From the NCBI RefSeq assembly GCF_000276665.1, contig NW_004955437.1, positions 4,466,398-4,530,397 on the forward strand: a stretch of 64,000 bases of DNA. Reading direction: 5' to 3'. The notes below the pieces were generated by a model. That model worked only from the letters and a program-made list of their open reading frames with translations. It had not been told where the DNA came from and ran no database searches. The stretch is from Chinchilla lanigera. Taxonomy: Eukaryota; Chordata; Mammalia; Rodentia; Chinchillidae. The position numbers and the translations under genes are program-made. Positions 13,181 through 24,669 of the stretch are shown piece after piece (position 1 is the first letter of the stretch; each line of letters begins with the position of its first letter).

Positions 13181-14088
13181 GTCTCAGCTAAAGCACAATC
13201 CCCTCACTCTGCTTCCAGATAACACATACGTTTATTCTCAGACTGTCCCCAAAGAATTCATTTCAGCTCTTCACTTGTTTCCCAACCCCGACTAACTTAA
13301 CACGGCCTCTCCAATAACAGCTGGAGTTGCCACCAAGAGTCCTCCTGCTGCTCACAGGAGGCCCCTCCAGGACACACCACGGGCCACAGGGACAGCACTT
13401 ATTCAAAGGAGGGGCTCAGCCAGGCAGCCAGGCTGGCTGGGCTTCTCTAAGGTAGGCAGGGATCTCCGAGACAGGACTGGGGAGATTTTATCCAATGGAC
13501 TGGTGGGCCAGCGAAGGGGTTGGGGGCTGGATGGCATTTCCTGTCTCCTCCGGGAGCAGGGACCGCATGCTGAGCTGAGACCTGGGCTCCGCCTCTGGGG
13601 CTGTGCCTGCGTGCTCACTGCTCTGTGCCCATCGTGGGCAGTTCATGATGGCAGGATGTAGGCGGGTCAGGAGGGAATACAGTTCTTTGCCTCCTTGCTG
13701 GATGCTCTGGGCCCTTGTAGATCCCACTTAAGCGCATTATATTGTTAATGGCTTTTTGCAGAAAGAGATAAGGAGCTGGGAGACTACTTTCCTATCAGTG
13801 GAGAGCATCAATACCCATAACACCAACTGGTTTTACGACACACGACGAAGGAGAAATAATCAGTGCATAAATTAGAGCTTTAACGTTGTCATAAACACCG
13901 GAGCACCAGGATTTAGTGAGGGGAGAGCGGGCCAAGATGTGACACGGTTGTAATTGGGAGGCAGGAAGCGACGCTGTTTTTCACAGTAAAATAAAAAGAG
14001 GGGAAAGGAGAGAGATTAAGAGAGAAAATGACACGCACTGCCTTTGCCAGGCTGAGTTACAAATGACCCCTTCAAACGAAGAACTTAC
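13181..14088. other. Unassigned intron sequence 3' of window exon 13
   Basis: Contains the 5' end of the intron after exon 13 (donor at 14087-14088). Nothing else recognised. Confidence 0.4.
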
Positions 14089-14249
14089 GTGATATCAGCA
14101 TTCGGGTGCAGGCCAAAGACTTCGGGGTTATCTAGGGACGGCATTGACTGGATGTACTCAAAGTACTGGTCCAGCGTTTTGCACACGGGGATTTTATACC
14201 CAGTATAAAAACAGAACGATGGTTCGAACATCTTCTCACTGAACCAGAC
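14089..14249 (-). CDS. DNAH8: DNAH8 exon 13 of window (start of C-terminal domain)
   Basis: 161 bp: 53 codons plus AC of a threonine codon. The acceptor is ACTTGCAG|GTCTGG and the donor is ATCAC|GTAAGTTC. It begins [20 protein letters not shown] and ends with [12 protein letters not shown], the conserved opening of the dynein C-terminal domain. The partner exon (expected to begin Y.S) was not found between 1 and 14088, so either the next intron exceeds 14 kb or the exon lies in sequence I could not recognise. Confidence 0.96.
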
Positions 14250-15194
14250 CTGCAAGTGAGGGAGAAAATAAAAAGGGAAACTGATGAGCAGCTGAATGGA
14301 AACTGCCACTACGGAGGGAGAAGGGTTGACTTATTTCCACCTTAACAGGGTTTCTTTTTTACACCGGTTTGGAAGGCATCTTCACAGAAACTGTGATGGA
14401 GTAATCAGAACATATATGAAAGAAAGAGAGGCCGCAATGCAACAGCTATTAGGCGAGGAGTCAGAGGCCTCTGCCTGCAGCAAAGAAGGGACCTGCTCAG
14501 AGCAGGAGTCTGGTGCCTATTGGAGTTGTTTGTCCACTGCCCAGTCCCACACCACAGGGTCGGTGAGACAGCACCCACATCCAGGCACTGAGGCTCCCTG
14601 GGCATTTACGTTATCCTATGTCCACCCCAAAGTGAGGTTCATGCCAAGGGGTCAGGCACAGACACACTTAGTCAGGACACTGAGCACCAGCACACAGCCA
14701 GAAAACCTGGTCCTTATAAACACCTTCCCTCCCACCCTGAGCCCGAGAGCTTCTTTCATTAATTAAGTCATGTCCCTGTCCACAGAGACGAATGGCTCCG
14801 ACCACCTCAGTGTGCGCCGTGGGACATCCTTTCTTACACCACATGAATTGATTATGTGGAACAAACGAGTGAGAGAACAAATATATACTTGGTGTGAATA
14901 GGGGGGAAATGGTGCTGAAAGCTTACAAGGCAATGACTTCGGCGTCTAACGGAGAGATTTTCCCAGTAGGGAGGGAAATAATGGGAGACGGGCGTGAAAA
15001 TGGAGGCACAATGCCCAAGTCACTCAGCGGACTGAGCGGAAGGAGACGGCGCTGTGCCTTACTCCAGCCAGTCACACAGCCCCTCCACAGCCTTCTTTCC
15101 GCTCTTTCGAGCCCGTGATTGCTCTGAAATACCCGGTGTACCGCTTCCCTCTGTTGCCTTATTTGCTCCAGTTCTGCTCTATTCAACCCGTGTG

Positions 15195-15610
15195 CACAAG
15201 GCACTGAGCTTTGCACCAGAACAGAATGCAAAGATGAGAGACACACAGTCCTTTCATTTGAGGAGCTTGTGATCCAGTAGAAGGTTAAGCCAATTACGTA
15301 ACAGCCACAATACAAAGTGTACTAAGGCAAGAGCCAGAAGGAAATAAAAATAAGCCATGTTCTGAGGAAGATTACAGCAGGAAGAAAAAAGAAAGTGCCC
15401 AGGTGGACGTCAGGCAGGGCTTTACCAAGAAGGTGACCTCAGAGAGAAACCTGGGAGGAAGCATTTTGACAGGAGAACTGGGCACTGGGGAAGCCACACA
15501 AGCAAAGGCACAGAATAACCGAGGCAAAATGTGAGGTGGGCAGGCAGATGTAACGATGTCTGGGGTAAATGTAGCGGTAAGAGGCTGGATAGGAAAGGTG
15601 AGGTGAGGTC
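15195..15610 (-). repeat. Ancient interspersed repeat related to 12590-13180 (tentative L2)
   Basis: Contains the order AAGGCACTGAGCTTTGCACC, TTTGAGGAGCTTGTGATCCA and GCAGGGCTTTACCAAGAAGG, then GGGCACTGGGGAAGCC. This matches the same remembered old repeat chain as the 12.6-kb copy. Confidence 0.4.
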
Positions 15611-16071
15611 ATGTTACGGATGACTGAATGTCAGGGTGATGACCACGCTTAATTTCTGAAAACTGACAGTTATTAAAGAAAACAGTGCTACGAGCACAGT
15701 CATTATTTAGAAATATTAGATTCTTAGCGATGTTGCTGACTTCAATTGCAGGAACACACCCCAGGGAAGCGAAGGCTTCGGGTCTTCGGCACACAGATAA
15801 CAAATGAGCATGCGGAACCCCATGTTGCCGGATGATAGCTGTCTATAAGAGCACAAAGAAGCTTCTTCCTGTTTTGTTTTGTTTTTTGTTTTCCCATTAC
15901 TCTGCTTAAACATGTCCAAATGGCTGGATTCAATACACACAAATGGCTGAGTTTTACCACACTTGGATACCATTTGGGGAGACAGTCAAACACAAGCTGT
16001 GAAGTCTCCCTGGAATGACTTTGGGATATCTATGGAGCTAAGAACCCAGCAGGTATCTATGGAGGTAAGCA

Positions 16072-16421
16072 GCTGCTATAGATTAGATCTGAAATGACCG
16101 TAGCTTGTGGTGCTGGGAGGCAGAGGAACCTTTAAGAGGTGGGGCCTCAGGAGAGGCCCCCTGTTTGCTCTTCGGGGTATGGCCCTACAGAGGACAGTGG
16201 AACCTCCCCCTTCCTCTTCTTCTTTTGTGCCCAGCCAAGAGGAGAGTAGCTTTGGTCCACCAAATGCTCCCTGCCATGGGGTGCTGCCCCTCTAGCCTCA
16301 GGCCCAGAAGCAAGGAGGGCACCTGACCATGGATGGAAACCACCCAAAGCCCCATGATAAACCTCTCTTTACAAGCTCATTATCTCAGGTCTTTGTTACA
16401 GTGACAGAAAGCTGACTAACA
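16072..16421 (+). mobile_element. MaLR-type solo LTR
   Basis: Order of motifs typical of MaLR LTRs: GATTAGATCTGAAATGACC, AGAGGTGGGGCC, CCATGGATGGAAACCACC, ATAAACCTCTCTTTACAAGC, then GGTCTTTGTTACAGTGACAG and CTGACTAACA. Closely related to the copy at 29060-29640 and, antisense, to those at 18335 and 30075. Confidence 0.6.
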
Positions 16422-16449
16422 TTGCAGCCATCCTTGAATACCGGCACTG

Positions 16450-17660
16450 AGCAGGTGCCATGATTGTTTGCTGTAGGGCAGGCTCTCAGCAAGTTGCAGA
16501 GGATGCAGAAGACAAACAGGGTCAAAGACAAGCCCCAACCTGAAAGGTGCAGGGACAAAGGATGCAACCTGATGGCGCTGGTTTGCAGTGGAACTGCTTC
16601 CCCACCAAGGGCAGCTGGTGCTGGGGACAGTGGTGAGAGCATGGGGTCTGTGAGGGTGATGGAGGAGGGTGAGTGCCAGGCTGCAGGGAAGCTAGTGCTG
16701 GGGAAGGCAGGATGTGGGTCCTAGGGTGCTTTCTGCAGCCTGTTCAAGAGGGTTTCTGCCGCTCAGCTCTCTGGCTAATGAGGGGTCATCCGGTGCAAGC
16801 CTGAGCTAGACCAAGGGACAAAGGAGGCCAAGGACAGAAGGAAGGTTGCAAGGGGGAAGGTGGAGAGCAGATGGGCAGAGACTAAAGCAGTGGGTAACCA
16901 GTGGTCAGACAATGAAGGCATGTCAGCTGCTGCAGGCCCTCAGAGAGAAGCGGAATGAGGAGCCCGTGAAGTTCTTTAGGAGTCAAGGGATAGAATGGCA
17001 GTAAGACAAACTTTTCATTTAAGGCAGTGACTGCAGAGGACAGGGTCAGAGAAGCCAGGATAGGATGATGTAAGAGGGCAGGTGACCTGCAGGGAGGCGG
17101 CCCCTGACACTCGGGGAAGGCAGGGTGACTCAGACACAGCCCCTGTGTGCAGTCTCCAGGCCAGCCCAGGCTTGGGGACTTCAGAATCTTGGGCTTCTTG
17201 GAGGAGGCCTGACTTCTCTGAGGCCTGACTGACTTGTCCTCTCTGCCCAAGTGACAACTGTCAGGGGGAGGAGAAGAGGAATGGGACAGACAGCAGGCTG
17301 GGTCACACAGAGGAATCAGAGGCTTGAGCCAGAGCAGGGGGCGCAGGCTGCCGAGGGAGCAGAGCAGCACCCCATCCCCTTCCTCCCTGCACTCCGGCTC
17401 AGCCAGGGACCGTGAGGGGACAGATGAATGCAGCGGCCTGCAACTGTACCCCAGAGCCAGCCCTAGTTCTGAGGTGGGGAGCAGAGAAGGCCCTTCCACA
17501 GGCTCCCTTCTTTGCCAGCCAACTGCAAAGTTCCAGCCACCCCTGGGTAAGGCAGTGTCAACAGAACAAAGACAAACTTGTGGAGGCAGCTGGTGAATCA
17601 AGACTTTTCTTGAACTGAACCTTTTGGAAAAAGACTCAAGAATGTAAATATACATATTTT
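16450..17660. other. GC-rich intron block with a 257-codon minus-strand open frame
   Basis: Part of the plus strand (16600-17010) resembles the old repeat chain at 12590. The minus strand is open from 17655 to 16882, but the predicted peptide is rich in Ser, Pro, Leu and Cys with no domain. Not called as a gene. Confidence 0.3.
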
Positions 17661-18334
17661 AAAAGCTGTAAAAGACATAGATTTTGTTAGAAAGAAAAAC
17701 ACCCACTTTTCAGGCAAGGCTTGGACATCTTTAGAAACTTAGTCCAATTGACTCTGCTTTAAATAACTGTGTAACCCTAGGCACAGAAAGTTTCCAGTGT
17801 GCTGAGTTCCCATGAGGCTTATCAACAGAGGAAGGGGTACAGAGTCAGACTACATGGCTCCTACGAAGGGGCTTAGATGGAGTGGGTCGGGCAGATGACA
17901 TCTACTAGCGTCTCACAGTCCCTCTCCTACTGTCAGAAAACTATTCAGACTTTAGAGTCTCTCTTCAAGCACCCCCAAGTTCCTCTCCCCACCCCTCAGC
18001 AGATGACCCCGGTTTTCTATCCCTCAGAACACAGATGCAGTTGGATGACAATGACCCTGCCTCCCCTTCACAGCCATCTGTTCATGGACCCATCCTCACC
18101 CTTCCCCACCATAAAGGAATGGCGGTCCTCCTTCCACCAGCAGGGGCAGGGCGACACAAGATGGGATGTAAAACAATCTGCACACACAGCGGTCACTCCA
18201 GGTCAGCACTGGTTGGAAGAGTCATCATGAATTTGTTAAACTGTATGTTTATGGTTTATTCTTCCTTGTATACTTGCAGAATTGTCTTTTAAAACATATT
18301 CTTGTAAGTACATATTTTATATTTTGGGGGGATG

Positions 18335-18520
18335 TTGTCTTGGTTACTTTCTCCTTGCTGGGACAGAATACCTGACACCCACAAGTTAAAAGAGGACAGA
18401 TTTATTTAGGCTCACAGTACATAGAGGCTTCAGTCTATAGTCAGCTGGCTCCAAGACAGGGCGGCACGGCAGAGGAGAAGCAGTCCATGGCAGGGCAGAC
18501 AGGATTGTGCCCATCCACAA
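18335..18520 (-). mobile_element. MaLR-type LTR fragment, antisense
   Basis: TTGTCTTGGTTACTTTCTCC and GAGGACAGATTTATTTAGGC are the reverse complement of the MaLR 3' end. It fades after about 18500. Confidence 0.5.
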
Positions 18521-19229
18521 TGTCTTGTTCTGTTAGGATTTTGTAATGGACACTGTCATATGGCCCTGATCCTCCTTCAGGGCCCAAGATCTACCTTCCA
18601 TGTTACAGTCTAGAGCTTTGGCTACTGTGGGTTCACAATACTGTCCCTCCCCAGGAATTTCCCTGGGTGAAGACGGAGCTCCCTTAGCCAAGGTCATTAT
18701 GTGGGTGAGAACAGCGCTGGAGAAGGCACCCAAATGCAAATGTCAGAGTCGGTTGCCAGGGAAACCAAACTATGATGGCTCTCTATGATGCCTCCATGAA
18801 CATTTTTGTATATACCTATTTGTGGACTTTTCCATGACATGTTCCAGGCTATATCTATTTGGGATGCTCCATTTCACCAAGTATCACTGGATCCTTCTGC
18901 AAGAGTTCTGTACCCATCTAACCTCAAAGCAGCAGGGTTCCACCTCCACATAGCCTCACCGAGACTTGTTATTCACCTTTCTCTACATACAGCTTCCCCC
19001 AAATTATGCAAAAATATGTAAGGGCTTTAACAGTCTCCGATTTCTGATCAACCACCAGAATTTTATTCTTGGTTGTTCAGGTTTTGGTTTTGTTAAGAAA
19101 AGAAAAACAAACAGAAAATTTGTATAGAAACAGCAAATTCCCAAAATAGGTCCTAATATAAAGAATTTAACAATCATAAGAATACTCCCATATTCTTTTT
19201 CCACTTAGATAATGTTGATTGCTTCTGGT

Positions 19230-19341
19230 TTTTGGTTTTCATTAGTTTTGCTTCCCCCTCTCCTCCCAATGCTGGGAATCAAAATCAGGGCACTGTGTAT
19301 GGTAAGCAAGAGCTTGACCACTAAGCTATAACTTCAGCCCT
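19230..19341 (-). mobile_element. Old ID-like SINE, antisense
   Basis: CCAATGCTGGGAATCAAAAT and GCTTGACCACTAAGCTATAA are a diverged reverse complement of the ID B and A boxes. Confidence 0.55.
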
Positions 19342-19350
19342 TGCTTATTG

Positions 19351-19351
<1 letters not shown>

Positions 19352-19382
<31 letters not shown>

Positions 19383-19397
19383 CGTAATACTGGTAGG
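19352..19397. repeat. Poly-T tract at a gap edge
   Basis: A run of 31 T (19352-19382) followed by CGTAATACTGGTAGG, which resembles the end of an antisense ID element cut by the gap. Confidence 0.8.
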
Positions 19398-19497
19398 NNN
19401 NNNNNNNNNNNNNNNNNNNNNNNNNNNNNNNNNNNNNNNNNNNNNNNNNNNNNNNNNNNNNNNNNNNNNNNNNNNNNNNNNNNNNNNNNNNNNNNNN
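19398..19497. other. Assembly gap, 100 N
   Basis: Exactly 100 unknown bases, the usual placeholder for a gap of unknown size. It lies between a poly-T tract and an antisense B1, so unresolved SINE sequence is the likely cause. Confidence 0.98.
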
Positions 19498-19612
19498 GTC
19501 TTTTTGAGGCAGGGTTTCACTTTGCAGCTCAGGCTGGCCTCAAACTCACAGCAATCCTCCTGCCTCAGCCTCCCAAGTGCTGGGATTACAGGTGTGTACC
19601 ACCACGCCTGGA
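19498..19612 (-). mobile_element. B1 SINE, antisense, cut by gap
   Basis: Reverse complement of the 7SL-derived B1: TTTTTGAGGCAGGGTTTCAC at the left, GTGCTGGGATTACAGGTGTG, and CACCACGCCTGG at the right. Confidence 0.9.
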
Positions 19613-20270
19613 TAATTTATTGCTTCTTTATTTTATTTTATTTTTTAATTTATTGCTTCTTTAACACACATGTAAAAACACTTCAAGAAGAGTTTCAAGC
19701 TGATAGGCGTTATTCATAGTATTCATCTTTGACATGAAAGCTATAATTGCTAAGAATTACTTTTCTCCAGAAAATGCTTAGCAGCATGCTCAATGTGGAT
19801 TTCATGGATTACAGAGGGGGAAAAATGAACACTTCATCAATTTTCAATGGTCAGTCCTACCAGAAGAAATGAGAAATCTGAGATTACGATGAATTCCCCC
19901 ACTCCTTATTTTGGGTCTTAAAGTCACCATGAGTCTGGTACTCAGGAAAAGGCATGGAATGATGGTGGAGTGCGGGAGAGGGACAGCAGGGAGACCTGGG
20001 CAGATACAGGAGCAGCTTCGCAGGCTTGAGAACTGACCAGTGTTCTCCTGGGGACCGCAAATAAACTGCTAGTTTGATGCTGCTGCTAGTGTTGGGGTGT
20101 GGGCAGTAGGGGTGAGGGGGTCTTGACTCATTCTTTTTTAGGAGCTCTGTTTTATCCTTCTTTCCCCCTTAAGTTTGGTATACCCAATACAAACAGAAAG
20201 AATTCTTGTTTAAAAGGGAAATTCAATAAAAATGTGTCTCCGGGTTTTATGTTTTCTTAAATTGACTTAC

Positions 20271-20372
20271 TCTAGCAAAGCAATTAAGTAGACGTTTATC
20301 AAAGTCGTCTGTCACTCTGCCTCCGTATTGGACTTCTCCAATCATGTACCGGACTGTGCTCCACGACACGCC
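20271..20372 (-). CDS. DNAH8: DNAH8 exon 12 of window
   Basis: 102 bp, 34 codons, phase 0 at both ends. The acceptor is TTTTTAATCAAG|GGCGTG and the donor is GCTAGA|GTAAGTC. It encodes [20 protein letters not shown] then [14 protein letters not shown]. The Y(M/L)[16 protein letters not shown] pattern is diagnostic of the segment joining the AAA6 lid to the C-terminal domain. The acceptor is the least canonical of the set (AAG, interrupted pyrimidine tract) but the frame supports it. Confidence 0.95.
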
Positions 20373-21369
20373 CTTGATTAAAAATAAAAAAGGATAATTC
20401 ACTGCGCACCCAAAAGAACAGCTTAGGACTTGATCTAGACCTTAGACTATGTTTAAAGTTATTCTGTTACTGGGCTGGAATTGCTACAGTTTGCCCACCA
20501 AAGAAAACACTAGTGGATATGTTGCCGATAGGTTATTTAAAATCAGAGAAAAAAGACCAGATTTTCACTGTGTGAATGTAATCACCTATAATAGTTATTA
20601 GAGGCATGCCAGGTTACTGTAGAGAGAAAAAGCGTTAGTGAAGAAAGAAGGAAAATCAAGTAATCAACACTTCAATGTGCTTTCCTAGTAATATATTTTT
20701 GGAAATCAGTATGACAACAAAAAGAAAGGCATTCACAGGGTTTTCTACAATGCAGTCTTTTGCTATTTCACCCTGCAAGCCAAAACTGCATAAAATTACT
20801 CATTAATTTCTATGGCAATCATATTAGCAACATATTGCTAATAGCAACGGTTTCTTGAAACCCTCACCACATTTGGGGTAGGAAAAGTGAGGATGCTCCA
20901 TTCTTACTTATTTTTTCTCGGTTAAAATTTTATTTCCCAGCTTGGTTGTCTTTCAAAGCAACTATTTCAAGGTGACCGTGATTTGTGTAAACCAACATGA
21001 TAAATAACCACAGACTATGAACCCACACAATACCATTTTTCATCAAACTGCCATACTTTTAATTTAATATCCCTCTGTCATTTCAAGGGAAAATGATAGT
21101 TTGGTTCTACGGTTTCCTCCTTTCCAGCATGGCTCCCCAGCACCCTCCGGTTACTGCAGAGTCTGTAATTATCTCGGAGGCCCACTGTGGAGAAGCAGAG
21201 AGGCATGGGCAGGGAAAGCGGTATCAGGAGGCACTTATCCGCACCGTCACTGTGTCTGACAAACACTAATTCATTTGTTCACCACAGAATCTGTGCCCAC
21301 TTTCTGGATGGCGATACAGCTCTAATTTGTCACCATCGTGGGGAAGCCAGATTTCCAGCCCTGGGTAAC

Positions 21370-21555
21370 ACGTAAGGGGAAGGACACCTGGGTTTGCGTC
21401 CTCAGCTCCGTAACCTTGAGGAGGACACTCAGGGTCTCTTCTCTGTTCTTCATCAGAAAAATACACATCATAGTGATGCTCCCGGCCTACCTCGTGGGTG
21501 GTGGAGACAAAAACGAGGATCTGCTTATGGGAGCACTGTGAACACCGGGAAGCAC
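21370..21555 (+). mobile_element. MIR SINE (diverged)
   Basis: Follows the MIR core order: CCTCAGCTCCGTAACCTTGA, a TCTCTTCTCTGTTCTTCATC stretch with AGAAAAATAC, then GGAGCACTGTGAACACC. Confidence 0.45.
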
Positions 21556-21629
21556 CACTTGATGATGAGTGACAGGATTAGAAATGGTGGTTGTTTGTAT
21601 GGATGAGCTTAACAGTGAAGTGATTTAAG

Positions 21630-21706
21630 GGGTGGGGTGCAGCTCAGTGGTAGAGCACTTGCCTTGCAAGTACCTAGGTGTAATTCCCAGCACTGACAGA
21701 ATGAAA
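21630..21706 (+). mobile_element. Old ID SINE
   Basis: GTGCAGCTCAGTGGTAGAGC and GTGTAATTCCCAGCACTGAC preserve the ID layout but differ from the young copies in this window, so this is an earlier subfamily. Confidence 0.7.
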
Positions 21707-21732
21707 ACCAAAACCATTTATTCTTGAGCATC

Positions 21733-21734
<2 letters not shown>

Positions 21735-21799
<65 letters not shown>

Positions 21800-21812
21800 A
21801 GGGGGAGAGAGA
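21735..21812 (+). repeat. (GA)n microsatellite
   Basis: Pure GA to about 21793, then GGGAGGGA-type degeneration. Confidence 0.97.
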
Positions 21813-21944
21813 AGAAAAGGTAACCTAAAGTGAAAAAGAGCTTCCTTTTGAGGTAGAAGACAGCAACTTTAGCACCTTTTTGTTTTGGTTTGTTTGTTCG
21901 TTTGTTTGCATGTTTGTCTGGAGGAGGAGTTATGAGGGGTTTTC

Positions 21945-22064
21945 TTTCATTTCTTTGAGGCAGGAGCTTGCTATGTAGTCCAGACTGGTCTTGAATCCAC
22001 AGGCATCCTCCTGTCTCAGACTCCTAAGTGCTGGGATTACAGGCATGCCCCACCATGCCTGGTT
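21945..22064 (-). mobile_element. B1 SINE, antisense
   Basis: Ends in GTGCTGGGATTACAGGCATG and CCACCATGCCTGG. It lies about 320 bp beyond the donor of window exon 11. Confidence 0.85.
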
Positions 22065-22387
22065 CTAGCTTCTTTTTTGGGAGGCAAGTGTAAGGTCAGA
22101 GAAGCCAAGTTAGCCTGAGGCACACCTCTTCCTGCAGTGCCCTGCGGCACTTGGGTGTGAAGGAGGGAGGCCAGGGAACTCTGCAGCACTCTGAGCTCCT
22201 TCACTGATGGGCGCTTTGGGGGTGTGCCAGTGAGTTGATGGGAGGAAGGAGGAGAGGAGGTTGGACCAGTACACAGTGATAACCATGAGCGAGGCCTTTG
22301 AAAGAGGGTTGGGGGAGATCTCCGCAAGTGCAGTCCCTGTCCCAGGCTGAGATAAGAGTAGAAGAAGAAAGAAACGGTCTCACTCAC

Positions 22388-22504
22388 CTTTTTAATATCA
22401 CATTCATCGAGGTGATTCTGAATAAACTGAACACTGGCTGAAAAGTCAGCAGAATTGAATTCATAAGGAATGTTCCATCCTAAGGGACCGAATTTCCTTC
22501 GTTC
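22388..22504 (-). CDS. DNAH8: DNAH8 exon 11 of window (AAA6 lid)
   Basis: 117 bp, 39 codons, phase 0 at both ends. The acceptor is GTTTTTTAG|GAACGA and the donor is AAAAAG|GTGAGTG, a strong consensus. It begins [20 protein letters not shown] and ends [27 protein letters not shown] is almost invariant in axonemal dyneins. Confidence 0.96.
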
Positions 22505-22584
22505 CTAAAAAACAACAAAGAAAAGTACAACATGGAGTTTTAAACTATTTGTAGCTGATTCCTTTGTTATTTGTTTTGTTTTAC

Positions 22585-22698
22585 TTTGTTTTACCGAGAC
22601 AGGGTCTCGCTGTGTAATTCAGGCTGGCCCTGAACTCACTATGTAGCCCAGGCAGACTCCTGAGTGATGGGATTACAGGCATGCACCACCACACATGA
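22585..22698 (-). mobile_element. B1 SINE, antisense
   Basis: GAGACAGGGTCTCGCTGTGT and GATGGGATTACAGGCATGCA mark the element. It sits 80 bp upstream of the acceptor of window exon 11 in gene orientation. Confidence 0.88.
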
Positions 22699-22702
22699 TT
22701 TC

Positions 22703-24498
22703 CTTTTTTATTATTAATAAAGGTATAGTAAAACTAAGACCACATCATCAAGATAAGGTAACAGTGTCTTAAAACAACAGGATATAGAATTTTGGAAAGA
22801 GGAACCATTAGAGATATTACTTCATGAATCTATGTATAGCTAAATAAATCTAATATTTGCCAACTTGGAGTTCTTGGTGTTTTTTCCCTTAAAGTCTAGA
22901 CTTCCACTGACAACTGAGAAGAAACAGAGTAGGTGCCCAGTGAATACCTGCTGCATTAATTGCTATTCTAAGTCAAACCCCTGTAAGAGTGAAATGTTAA
23001 AAGAGTTTGAATTTTTCAAGTTGAAAATTTAAGCACTACAAGTGCTTCACTTTGTAATGTCACCATTTCAGATTTCGAAAACTAAAGACTTTGACTGCAC
23101 ACATGACACATTTGTCTTAAAACTTCTGCACTGCCTTTATTTGTTTGTCCCTACTTAACCAAAGAGAAAAGAATTCTTGTGTTAGAACTGATGTCTCCGG
23201 GCCCCAATTACCCAGGAAATCACATAGATGGTCCAAATATGCCCATGCCATCAGCTTTCCATGCCTGGCACACAACCAGTCTCTACAGAAGGTCCAGGGG
23301 TTCATCTGGACCCAACCCTAGTGTCTAAGGTGAGGGTCCATGTGGAGGCTAGGTCCCCTTATACATTTATGGGAAGACTGAATTCTACTTCCCTACCTCT
23401 AAATATATAACAACTTTACTTTCTCTCTTCTGCCTTCCTCAACCAACTCTCTGTCTCTCTGTCTCTCTGTCTCTCCGTCCGTCTCTATCTCTCTGTCTCT
23501 GCTGTTTCACAAGCCATTCTCATACTTTTCACTGCAGCTGTCCCAAACTTCACATACTAAATAATCTCACTGATGGAATTTTAGCTTAGACAAAATCATA
23601 GACAGCTTAGACAAGGAATTCAGAAAGCACAAAGGTTTTCATTACCGATTTTCAGAGTATGCTATTAAGATATTAAGTAAACCATTAACATTAATTTGGG
23701 TCAGGTTGCTCTGACCCTGGGAAATAAGAAAGACATGGGGGGAACTTCTGAAAAATGAAAAATGCTATGATTACTTCCTTGACCTACAATTCCGTAAGCT
23801 AGGTTATCAGGCATTAGAGGTTTGTATAGTCTGACTCCCACCCCAATCCTTAGCTAATCTGATCCAAAGTAGAAGAAGATTCCTTCTCCCAGGGATTTGA
23901 AGTTGGGGCTCAGACTCTGTCTGTAGTTTATAGAACGAGGACTTGTAAGCTCAGGAGCTGTGGAGTGCATAAAGGAGGTGACAAGGAGCAGAAGACAGGA
24001 CCACAACGAGGACAGACTGATCCCAGACACAGCAAAGGGAGCCTTGGCCGGTAAGAATGTCTGTTCTCTTCATGGCTTCCTGGCCCAGCATTCACATTGC
24101 CTTGGTTTGTTTTCTAGATGTTTCCTATTGAAATGTTTGGTCCTATGGTCAGACTTGGAATCTTGGCAGTGAAAAACAGATCTTCTAATTCCATCTTCCT
24201 TGGGCAAAGAAGCCAGGTTGCTTGATCAGCATTGGTCAATTACTATGAGAATGAAAGGAGCGCTTGGGTCATTCTCTGGGAGGTCAATTCCAAGGCTGAC
24301 CTGGGTTTTGAATTTCTTGAGTGGACATCAGACACAGTGAGGTAAGCTTCTTTTGGCTTATTTCCAGGTACACAGGTGGGCTGACAGTCTATGGGATATT
24401 GTATTAATATGTGTTCAGTTAATCCACTAGGCCCTGGGATTGCTTCCAGCTTGGATCTATGATAAGAGGAACGCTAACCATTTAGTGAAATACGAATA
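22703..24498. other. Unassigned intron sequence with a TCTG-rich tract
   Basis: A simple CTCTGTCT-type repeat lies at 23450-23505. No exon seen. Confidence 0.4.
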
Positions 24499-24669
24499 CA
24501 GTGGCACCTCGGTTTAAGAACTTAATTCCTTCCACAATTCTAAAAAAGAGGGCCGTGGTTGTGTTCGTGACCTGAAATAGAGTTGGCAAACAAAAATACA
24601 ATTTTGTGGCACACCTGTGTTTGTGAACCAAATTGTTCACAAAAGCATTAGTGAACTAGGGAACTACTG
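24499..24669. mobile_element. 171-bp palindromic MITE with TA target site
   Basis: Begins CAGTGGCACCTCGG and ends CTAGGGAACTACTG, inverted repeats of each other with mismatches. TA dinucleotides flank it at 24497-24498 and 24670-24671. Internal arms (TGTGTTCGTGA / GTTCACAAAAGC) also pair. This is the layout of a nonautonomous Tc1/mariner-superfamily element. Confidence 0.65.

Noticed and set aside
22037..22387. Open frame adjoining window exon 11
   Set aside because: It lies downstream of the exon 11 donor in gene orientation and shares no family sequence; its end overlaps an antisense B1.
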